Assembly (NCBI GenBank): GCA_038747545.1
Contig: JBCDJT010000119.1
Location: 1 to 15,710, forward strand
Length of the DNA: 15,710 bases
Source of the DNA: JBCCMF01 sp038747545
GTDB taxonomy: Bacteria; Bacteroidota; Rhodothermia; Rhodothermales; JBCCMF01
Reading direction: 5' to 3'
The notes below the pieces were generated by a model. That model worked only from the letters and a program-made list of their open reading frames with translations. It did no database searches and had not been told where the DNA came from. Position numbers and translations under genes: made by a program. Positions 1 to 9,700 of the stretch are shown here, one piece after another (positions within the stretch are counted from its first letter, which is position 1; each line of letters starts with the position of its first letter).

Positions 1-525
1 CAGGTTGATCGGCGGCGGCGGTGCGCTCGGCGTGAGCGATGCCGTGGCCTCCAGCGTCCGCCCCGTCGGCGTGCCTGCGTTGTTGACGAAGACGAGGCGG
101 TACGTGGCCTGCTGGCCGATGGGCGCGTTGGCGTCGAGGTAGCTGCGGCCCAAGGCGCGTGCGGCGCCGGGGAAGACGAGGCCGAACAGCGTCGCCTGCG
201 TTGGATCGGAGCGGAGGTCGATGAGGGCGCGGAACGCGTTTGTCTGTTCGAGCAGGTCGAAGATGGCCTCCGCATCATCAGCGAACATTGCGGTGGCCTC
301 TGCTGGCGTTTGGGCGGAGAGGACGGGCGCGTCGTTGAGCTTGACGAAGTCGCCTGCGCCGCCCTGGCGGTAGACGTCGAAGCCTTGGCCGAAGTCGAGC
401 GGGACGTCGTGGTGGAGGTAGACGGTGTTGTCTTGGCGGGGGAGGATGGTGAGGGTGCCTTGGGCGGTGGCGATGGTTGGGAGAACGCTGATGAGGAGGA
501 AAGCGATGGCGCATATCCACCTCAC
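1..525 (-). CDS. Secreted fibronectin-III-like protein, N-terminal part (3' end outside window)
   Basis: Reading leftward from a GTG at 525-523, the frame stays open for 175 codons to the window edge, so only the N-terminus is seen. Residues 1-21 form a classical signal peptide (MRWI start, hydrophobic core, ATA then Q), so the product is exported; there is no lipobox cysteine. After it come a beta-rich stretch with a GFDVYRQ motif typical of Fn3-type domains, a helical stretch (about residues 75-105), a second beta stretch, and a proline-rich linker (SAPPPPINL) that probably leads into another domain. I do not recognise a named family. The GTG start is chosen because it directly precedes the signal peptide and has AAGGAGG 11 nt upstream; ATG codons nearby are out of frame or internal. 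Its first four codons and its leader region match those of the giant gene upstream, which suggests related regulation and a shared location outside the inner membrane. It may be the last gene of the cluster or be transcribed separately (267-bp gap). Confidence 0.8.
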   Translation of the reverse strand, partial: MRWICAIAFLLISVLPTIATAQGTLTILPRQDNTVYLHHDVPLDFGQGFDVYRQGGAGDFVKLNDAPVLSAQTPAEATAMFADDAEAIFDLLEQTNAFRALIDLRSDPTQATLFGLVFPGAARALGRSYLDANAPIGQQATYRLVFVNNAGTPTGRTLEATASLTPSAPPPPINL

Positions 526-555
526 CCTGTCCCTCTCCTCCTTAGGAGAGGGGAC
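515..555. repeat. 41-bp dispersed palindromic repeat, copy 1
   Basis: These 41 bases are identical to 11972-12012. The core is a perfect 9-bp inverted repeat (CCCTCTCCT / AGGAGAGGG) around a 4-nt spacer, extendable by a GT/AC pair with a one-base bulge. Flanking CCTCACCC gives it the look of the CCTCACCC...CCCTCTCC type of intergenic palindrome that recurs in many bacterial genomes. It overlaps the start codon and first codons of the leftmost gene. Confidence 0.85.
523..543 (-). promoter_or_regulatory. Ribosome binding site and GTG start inside a dispersed palindrome
   Basis: On the minus strand AAGGAGG (543-537) is followed after 11 nt by GTG (525-523). The AAGG forms the loop of a 9-bp hairpin (arms 531-539 and 544-552), and the rest of the Shine-Dalgarno lies in its 3' arm. 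The site therefore fixes the start of the leftmost gene and could be masked by RNA structure. Confidence 0.65.
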
Positions 556-588
556 GTGGGCCTGCAAGCTGGCGCCATTCTCCATTTT

Positions 589-713
589 TGTCATCCCGAG
601 CGAAGTCGAGAGCGCGAAGCACACCGCAGGTAAATCTCCCACTTCGATGTTGTGCGAGACCTTCAAGGGGGAGATCCCTCGGCTGCGGCCTGCGGCCTCT
701 GCTCGGGATGACA
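589..713. repeat. 125-bp element with 12-bp terminal inverted repeats (MITE/REP-like)
   Basis: The segment begins TGTCATCCCGAG (589-600) and ends with its exact reverse complement CTCGGGATGACA (702-713). Inside, ATCTCCC (634-640) pairs with GGGAGAT (669-675), so the transcript could fold into a long stem. The ends match a motif I recall as a common dispersed intergenic repeat in several environmental phyla. No open frame inside looks real, no transposase is present, and I see no clear target-site duplication at the flanks. It lies in the gap between the giant gene and the leftmost gene. Confidence 0.7.
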
Positions 714-792
714 GTCTTGGTCGTATGGCGATAGATGAAAGCATGGGCAAATCCGAAAACCGAACCTCGAGAAGCAAACCCCAATCGTTGCG

Positions 793-3700
793 CTAGTTCT
801 CAGCGACTGGGACGGGGCAGGTGTTGTGGCGGAAGGTGAGCGGGTCGAGGGGCCTGAGCGCGCTGGTGGTGCCGCCCGCGCCGCGCAGGCGGATGCGGGC
901 CTCCAGCGTGGGCGGGTCGAAGTCGGCGGGGTTGGTGGAGGCTTGCGACACCTCGGGCATGGAGAAGTCGAACGAGCTACCAGCGCTGCCCCCAACGCTC
1001 ACCAGGTCGCTGCCGTTGATCGACACGCTGGCCTCCACGATGCTCACCCTGCTATCCGTCTGGGCACCCTCGGGCTGGTAGGTAATCCCCCAGTAGATGC
1101 TGCCTTTGAATATCTGAGCGGCGCAGAGGGGCTGCTGCGCTATATAGGCACCCGAACTGGGGCCGGGTGGGATCAGTTCATCCGCGTAGAGCGCATAGCC
1201 GAAGTGGTAGTACGGGTTGAACAGCTTCGGCTTGATGTACAGGCGTTCGATCTCCGCGTCGCTCGTGCTCTCGGCGGCTAAGCCAGAGTCGCGTACCCAC
1301 TGCTTCAGGTCGTTGGCCATGCCGTAGGTGTACTCCGCTAGCGCCACCTGTACGTTGTAGAGGCTGTCTACCGCCGTCGTATAGTCCGTGTATTGGCTGA
1401 TGATGTTCTGCTGCTGCGTGTTGAGCGCACTCTTGTAGTCCTCGAAGAGGGGCGCATAGAGCGGCAGAATGTAGTCCAGACCGTACTTGTGGACGTCGTA
1501 GTACAGGTTCTTCGCCGTCTCACGGAAGATCGGCTCCATGTTGGTCACATCGGCGATTTCTACATTGTTCGTGAGCATCTGGATTTGGAAGCGTTCCTCA
1601 AAGGCTTGCTGCTGGAGGAATCTCCGCCGATGAGAGACCACAGCATAAAGGCGGTCTCGATCGATGGGAGGCATGCGCGGTGCTGAGAACTGTGCCGTAC
1701 GCGCATTCTGCAGGTCGCGGTCGATGAGGCGGTTGAGATGGTTCGTGAAGGTGCTGCCCGTCATATAGGCGCGGAAGCCGATGGCGCTATTCCAGTGCGC
1801 TTCGAGGTCGCTGAAGCGGCTCTCATAGAATGCGTTGACGGCATCCATCGCTTGGGCAAAGCCGCCCGTTTGTGCGGCCTGGAGTTGCATCTTCATGGTC
1901 CAGTGCAGGTCGGCTAGCTCGCGGAGGGCGTTTTGGTAGCGGGCCAACTCCTGCATCCGCTGATCACGCTGGTCAGCCAGGGCAGTGCGCTGCTGATCGG
2001 CTACCTCGGCATCCAGGACAAAGCTGCCGTTCTCCGCCGTGTCGGTCGGCCACTGTACCTGCGTCAGGGGCGACGGACCGGGTGTAAACCCTTCGCGGAT
2101 CTCGACGGCGCGGCTGCTGTATTCGCGCGCCTTCTCGGCCAGCGTACCGAGCTTCTCCTCGGCCATGGCGAGGCTATTCTCGGCGCGGGATAGGGCGCTG
2201 CGAAGCGCCCTCAGGCGTTGAATATTGTAGTTCTCGCTCGTCGTGTAGCTGAGGCTGAACGTTGGCGGCTGGATCCCCGCGGTGTTCTGGTAGAAATTGT
2301 AGGCCAGGCCGTTTCCGCTCTGCTGTTGCATGTGGAAGTAGTTGAAGTCCTCGTCCCACTGGTACAGCTCGCGTTGGTAGTTGGGCACCACGCGGTCGTT
2401 GCCCCAGTTGTACCATTGCCACGTGGTATACTGCACGTCGTTCTGGTGCCCCACGTTGACGTTGTTCCACCACTGGATGGTGTTCGGGTCACCATCGAAG
2501 TAAATCTTCTTGCCGATGTGGCGATAGATCTCCTGCTCGGTGGATTGCATTTGGGCCAGGACGGCCTCATCGCGGGCTTGCCGCTCTAGCTCTTCCTGGA
2601 GTGCTGCTAGTTTAGTGCGGGCCTCTACAGCTTCCTGCTTCGCGGTCTCGGCGAGGTTTAGCATCTGCCGGGCCTTGCTGCGCGCCGCCTCGATGCGGGC
2701 AGCGTAGCCGCCGCCATCGCCCAGGCCGCCATCGGCCGAGCCGTTCTCCAGGGAAACCCACACCTGCCCATCCCAGCACAGTAGGACCAAGCACACATCG
2801 GCGTAGGCAGTGGCGAAGAGGAGGTAGCTGCTGCGCTCGGCGATGAGGGCGCCCTTTAAACCGGCGTTGATCTTGATGATCTCTAGCGCCCACGCCTCGA
2901 CCTCTACGCTGGCATACGCGCCGAGGCTGCCGCTGGCCGTCCACCAGAAGTCGGCCTCGAAGGCACCGCGGGCGCCCACGACACCTGCGTCAAAGCCTGC
3001 CTCGGCGGTGAGTGTAGCGACGAAGCCCTCCTTGCTGATCAAGAACTGACCGTCCATGTTGATGAACGAGATGACGGAGAGGCTGGTGTTGCCGTAGATC
3101 GACCAGTTTGCTTGGCTGTTCATGTACGCGAAGGCAAAGTCGATGCTCATGGTGCCCTCGATCACACTGGCATAGTCCACATCGACTCGTATGCCGCCGG
3201 AGATGCCCACGTTGTTCGGGCTGTATTCGAGGGTCAGGTAAGCGCCTGCACGGAGCTTTTCGCCCTGCCGGAGGAGTTGGCCGTTGAGGTCGACGTTGGT
3301 GAACTGATCGGTGACGGTGAGCAGCCCTTGCGCGTCAACCACCGAGTTGGGCGGCATGCCGATGACCCCCATGCCCGCGTAAATCATGATGGCGAACTTG
3401 AGGTTGTCGGCTTGCGGCAGGCCGTTGGGGTTGTTGACGCGGAAGTTGCCATCGTTCATGGCGTTGAGCACCGAGTAGACCTGCGCCAAGTCCTCGTTGG
3501 TGGGGTTGTAGAAGAAGCCGCCGCCAATGCCCGTCAACAAAAGCGTGTTCGCCACGCCGATGGGCGCCAGCAAGTCTACGTTGATGCCCTGCGCCGCGAG
3601 GAAGATGCCGAAGCTGAGCTTGTTGTTGAGCGTCGAGATCTTGCCGAGCGCGCCCAGCGACTTGTCGCCGATGGTGCCCACGCCCGCCACGTTGATGGCG

Positions 3701-6700
3701 AAGCCGCCCTGGCCGTCGTTCTCGTAGTTGAAGTTGGCGTAGAGTGAGGCCGCCTTCAGGTCCATGTTGATGCCTTGGATGCTGAGCCGCGCGCCGCCGC
3801 TGGCGCCCTCGTAGTACACCACCTCCTGCACGCTCGCCGAGAAGCCCTCGCCCATCGAGAGGCTGAGCGCGTCGCCGCCGCAGTCGCCGCCAAACTTGAG
3901 GTACTGCGTCACGTTGACCGTTTCGGTCTCGGCGGCCTGGCTGGTGCCGTCGGGCGAGGCGGATGGTTTGCTGAGGCTGAGCGGCACGGTGCCGCCATCA
4001 TCGCCGAAGCGGTAGTCGAAGCAGCCCACTTCCAGCGACAGCACGTCGGCTACGGAGAGGCTGAAGCCGCCCATCGGGCCGCCCCAGTCTTGCACGCCGT
4101 CCTGGTTGAACTTGAAGCCCTCGTAGCCGAACGAGCCGCTGAGGCCGCTCATGTTGAGCCGCGCCACGCCGCCCAGCTCCACCTCGAACGTGTCGAAGTT
4201 GGGCGAACTCAGCGACACCTCGGGCAGCACCACCGTCGTCAGGTCGATGGCGAAGACGCCCGCCTCGAACGTAAAGATTGGGTTTTCGGGCGTGCCTTGG
4301 GCGTCGAGCGACAGGACGAAGCCGTCGGCGGTCGAGTACGAGAAGCCGGGGCGCTCGCGGACGGCGTTGGCGTCGCCCATCGGGATCCAGCGCGGCTTGC
4401 CGTTTTGGTCGCGCGTCTGCGCGGTGGTGCCTTCCTGCTGCTTCGACTTCACGTGGATGCCGCCCGCCGCGTAGAAGTTGGCGCGGCTCGGGTCGAGGAT
4501 GTTAAAGTCGAGCGCCGCCGCCGTCAGCTCGATCACACCGAAGTCGCCCAGGTCCACCTCGGTGTACGGGTTGTTGCCCACCTGCGGCACCGCGTCGGTG
4601 TCGAAGTTGAACGTCAGCTCGCCAATGCTCTCTTCGCCCTTCGCGTCGATGGTCATGCGGTACGGCGCGTTCACGATCTGGTTGGGTTGGTTCTTGCGCT
4701 TCGGCAGCGGCAGCTCCACCTCGCCGCCCACCGTGAGCAGCAGGTTGTCGCTCTCCAGGCCAATCGTCATCTCGTTGATCCAGAACACGTCGTTCAGGAT
4801 GTCGATCTTCTCGCGCCCGGCGGCCGTCAGCAGGTTTACCTGGCCCGATCCGATGCTGAACGACCCGTCGGTGCCCACCATCATGCGCTCGAATGCCATC
4901 GCCTCGCCGCGCTCCTCGGTCGGTGCGTTCTCCGGGCAGCCCTTCGGCCGCGGCGTGGCGGCGCATGGCCGGTCGGTGTTGAGCTTGGTCTCCAGCAGCC
5001 CGTCCATGCCGGTGTAGAGCACGTTCTCGCCGCCGTCGAACTCCAGATAGACCTTCTGCACGGTCACCTTCAGGAAGTCCTTGAACATGGTAAACTCTTG
5101 GTTCACCGTGGCCGCCGTCTGGAAGTCGACGCGCTCGTTCGTGATGCTGAACTGGTCGATGGTGAGCGCGAAGTCTGGGCCCATGCGCTCCGGTAGGGTG
5201 AGTATCCCCTTCAGCGATAGCTCGAACGTGTCGTCGCCGATGGCGAGTCGCGGGCCTTCCTCGGGGTTATCCGAGACCTGGAAGAATGCTTGCTTGAGCG
5301 GCAGCTTGCGCTCGGGCAGGTGCGTGGCGTCCAGGCTGAAGTCCCACGTGCGCGTGTCGCCGTCGAACGACGAGTGGAAGTGCAGCCGCGCGGGCTCGCC
5401 CTCGATCTGGCCGAACACGTCGCTGGTGATGTCGCCGGAGATGCCGAACAGGTTGCGCTGGTTGCCCACCTCCACGTTGACGCCGCGGATGGCGAGATTC
5501 ACGCCGCTTTGCTCGTTGAGGACGAAGCTGGTGATCTCGGCGTCGGTGGCGCTCGGGTCGTGCGTCACGCTGTAGCTGCCCGTCGTCACGCTGACCTGCT
5601 CAAAGCCGTCGTTAGTGAACGTCAGGCTGAGGTCGGACGAGAGGTCGATGGGCGTGCCGTTCATCATCAGCGGCAGCGAGAGGAACGCGGATGCTGACAG
5701 CGAGAAGGTGCCGCCGTCCTGCGCGTACGCGATGCGCTTGAGGTCGAACGGGAAGCCGTAGTCCATCAGGTTGACCGGCGAGTTCGTCAGGTCGATGGTG
5801 ATGGAGCCGCTTTGGATGGCGAAGGCGTCGTCCACCTGCACGTCGAAGCTGAGCGCCACCTCGGGCGACTCGCCCGCCGCGTTCTTGAGCCCGGCGAGTA
5901 CGAGCACGGCCTCCTTGCCGTCGATGGTGGCGAGCTGCCAGAGCCCTTCGGCATCCGGGTTCTCGCCGAGGACGACCACCTTCTCCTGCGTGTCATCCAG
6001 CAGCCGGATGAACGCCGTCTCTTCGTTCGGCAAGCCGATGGTGGGCGGGATGTTGAGGATGGCGAGGGCGTCGGTGAGGTGGAAGCCCGTGCGGCTGAAG
6101 TACGCGATCTCGTTGCCGTCCCGCGAGAGCACCGCCCGCCCCTGCGTTACGCCGATGGGCTCGAAGCCGATCTTGAAGCCGTCCTCGAAGGCGAGCTGCA
6201 TCGACGCATGGAATTTGTCGCCCACGTTGAGCGCGGCGGTGCTGGTGCCGGAGAGCTCCAGGCCCTCTTGGTCGATGGTGAGGCCGCCTTGCAGCACGAG
6301 CAGCACCTGGTTGGCCTGCGCCTCGGTGAGCTCGGTGTTGGCCGAGAGGCTCCACTTGAACGGACTCGTAGATACTGCCAAGCTGAACCCGCTGCTGATG
6401 CCCACGCTGCCGCTGGTGATGGCACTCGTCGCGAAGTCCACGCCGAGGTCGGTGAACGTCACGTCGATGGGCTGGATGCTGGGCTGGCCTTCGCCGGTGG
6501 GCAGGTCGAACGTGCCGCCACCCGTGAAGACGAAGCCGTCGGGCGTGACGGTCGCCTCGCCCACTTGGAACGTGAAGAGCGGGCTCTGCTTCGGATACGA
6601 CCACGCGAAGTCGCGCAGCGTCAGGCTGGCGTCTTCCACGCTGCCGCTGACGAGGTCGGCGCGGATGCTGCCTGTGGCGCTGGCGTCGGAGAAGTTCGTG

Positions 6701-9700
6701 TCGTTGAGCATGGCCGTCACCTCGCCATCGACCACGAGCCGCTTGGCCTCGGGACCGAACGCGACCTCCAGGCTGCTGCGCGTGAACTCCAGGCTCAGTG
6801 GTAGGCTGTTGGGCAAGAGGTTGCCGCACGGTACGAAGTCGGCGACGCTGCCGCTGAAGCTGTCGCGCGTGCTGAGCGCCATTGTGACGCTGGGCTCGGC
6901 GCACGTCGGGTCGGCGTCGGTGAAGAGCGAGCCAGCGCGCAGCCCGCCCTCGAAGTTGATCTCGAAGCCCTGCTGGCCGCCGTCGTCGAAGAAGCGCCCG
7001 CCGATGGTTTGGACGACGACGCCTGCATCGCCTACGAACGGCACGAATGCCCCTTCGCCTGCAAACGTGAAGTCGAGCAAGCCGCCCGTCAGCAGCCCGT
7101 TTTCAAGGCGCGCGCTGTTGAGCGTGACGGTGGCCTCGGCGAGGGTCTGCGACGTGCCTGCGAAGCCGGGGAAGGTGACCTCGAACTGCATCTCGGGCGC
7201 AAGCGTGACGGGCTGTCCCGGCGACCAGCCAAACCAGTCGAACGTCTGCGCGTCGAGCTGGAGCGACAGCAGCCGCAGCCCGACCGGGCCGAAGTCCTGC
7301 GCCGCATCGGTGGTCGTCTCGTCCTGCTGCGGAATCACGAAGCCCGCCGGCCGCAACTCCACATCGCTCAGCGGCAGATCGAGCGCGGTGTCACCGACGC
7401 TGGCCTGCAGGCTGACGCCGAGGCCGAGCGTGAAATCGAAGCCGGTGGCGTCGTCGTAGCTGAAGTCGGTGAGCGTTTGCAGGTCGGAAATGCCGAGGGC
7501 GAGGCGGTCGAGCGGGAGCGTGCCGGAGACGCTGGCGTCGGGCGTGAAGCGCGTCACGCGGAGGTCGCCCAGGCGCGTCATCAGCAGCCCCACATCGGCG
7601 CGGGCGACGGGCTGCCCTCCACCAGATTGGCCAGTGTCCAGGCGTAGCTGCCCGTCCAACTCCACGGCGAGGTTGACGATGCCCCCCGTGAGGTCGATGG
7701 TGCCGCCCACGCGGCCGATCTCTAGCGCGAGCGCATCGCTGTTCTCGACGAGCGGTACGCGGGCACTCAGGTTTTGCAAGTCCAGCGGCGCCTGTATCCG
7801 CCCGTCGGCGCCGACGACCATCGCCACGCTGCCTTCGCCGCCGAAGGCTTGCCCAAACAGCCGCAGCGTCCCGCCGATGCGCAGCGCGGGGTTGCCGTCT
7901 ACGATGGTGCCTTCGAGCGCGGTGATCTGGAGCGGCGCGCCGTTCGAGGTCAGGTCGAAGCGCGGATCGCCGGGCGCCACGTCGGCGGTGATGGTGCCGC
8001 CGAGCAGCGCGAATGTCTCGCCATCAATCCGCACGTCGCGGAAGCGGACAGGAATGGGCGTGCCCGTGACGCCGAGGGGTTCCAGCGACGGCACCTCCAT
8101 CGTGAGCGCGGCGCCTGCTTTGGGTGCGAGCAAGAGCGAGCCATCAGTTTGTTTCACCACCTCGACCAAGCTGCTGCCATCCGCCGCCCTCAGCCCCACC
8201 GACGCCACGGCCAGGTCAGGCAGGGCGAGGCGTTCGGGCAGGGTGCCTTCGAGCGGGTTGGCTGCCCCGTCGATGAAGAGCCCGCTCGCGTCGGCATAGC
8301 CCACCTCTTGGCCGTTCAGGCTGAACGTGAGGCGCCCCGAGGCAATCGCCATCGTGACGTCGGAGAAGGCAAAGTCGAACGACATCGCCACGTCGAGCGC
8401 TTGCGCGGGCAGCGTGGGGTGGTAGAGCAGCGCGCGCGTGACGCGTGCCGGACGCAGACCTTCCCAACCCGCGCCGTACGTTCTGCGGATCGTCATCGGC
8501 CCTGTCATCACCAGCTGCACGCCCGGATCCAGCAGCAGCGGCGACTCGCTGGCTTGGCCCGTGAAGGCGCCGAGTTGCCCGGTCGTGGGGTCGAGCGAGG
8601 CGCTCATCGTCAGGCCCGCATCCACGATGGCGCTCCCGGCAAAGAGCGTGGTGTCGCTGGTGTTGAACATCGTGCCGCGCAGCACGGCGCGGCGATCGCC
8701 GTCGGGCGTCGTCACGTCCATCGCCCCCTCCGACATGATGCCACCCTCGCCCACCACTGGGTCGGTCAGCGCGAACGACAGCATCGGGTTGACCCTCGGC
8801 ACGTTCCAGCGCGCACTGATCGTCTCTGCCACGTCGGGATCGACTTCAAGGAAGAAGCCGTCGCGGTTGACGCGGGCGTAGGCTACGCCGTCCAACTCGA
8901 AGGTCGCCACACCGCCCACGACGCCGATGGGGCTGCCGCCGAGCGCGAAGGTGTTGGAGAAGCGGACGTCGTACGGGCCTTCGGGGAGGCCGTCGATGCT
9001 GAGGTAGCCCGTGGTCGTGGGCGAGGACAGTTGACTGCTGACGAGGCCTTCGGGGCGGATTTCCAAGCCCGCAGGCAGGTTGAACGCGAAGCCCGGCGAG
9101 GCAGGCGCCGCCGCGCCGGGATTGACGGCCGCCCAGCGCCACCGGTCGCTGCCGCCCTCCATGTTATCGGAGCGCATGGCCACGGCGACGCCGAAGCTGT
9201 CCATCAGCCGGATGAGCCCATCCGTGACCAGGCCATCGGCGCTCAGGGTGGCGCCGATGAACGCGGACTGCGTGGTGCGGTCGGGGCCGATGGAGGCGAT
9301 GCCTGCGCCGTCGACGGTGAGGCCGCCGCCCGCAAGGCTGTCGATGTCGGCATCGGCGACGTCGAAGACCAGGAACGGGTCGGTGTTGGGGAAGCGCCAG
9401 TTGACGCCGCGTGCGAACGGCACGGGGTCGGCGCTGGGCAATGCTTCAGGCGGCTCGCTGCGGAAGAGGCCCGTCGTGTTGGCGTAGGCCACCTCGGTGC
9501 CTTCTTGGTCGTAAAACACCAAGTCGCCTTGTGCGATGCCGCCCGCGGCATAGCTCAGGCGGAAGTCGGTGGAGGCAGAGACGCGGAGGTAGCCCTCGGG
9601 AATGCCGTCCAGCCCGATGCCGCCCTGGATGACCGAGGCGCGGTAGCCCGCCGCGTCGAACGTGAGCGTGCCTTGCAGCGCCAGTAAGAGGCGGTTGGGC

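Noticed and set aside
425..796. Open frames on both strands across the gap between the giant gene and the leftmost gene
   Set aside because: They translate the palindromic repeat and the 125-bp inverted-repeat element, with low-complexity products and no supporting ribosome site.
7774..9687. 637-codon open frame on the plus strand, with others at 3775-5196, 5771-7459 and 13539-15413
   Set aside because: They lie wholly or mainly antisense to the large minus-strand genes, have Arg/His/Val/Ala-rich compositions without domains or signal peptides, and are expected from GC-rich third-position bias.
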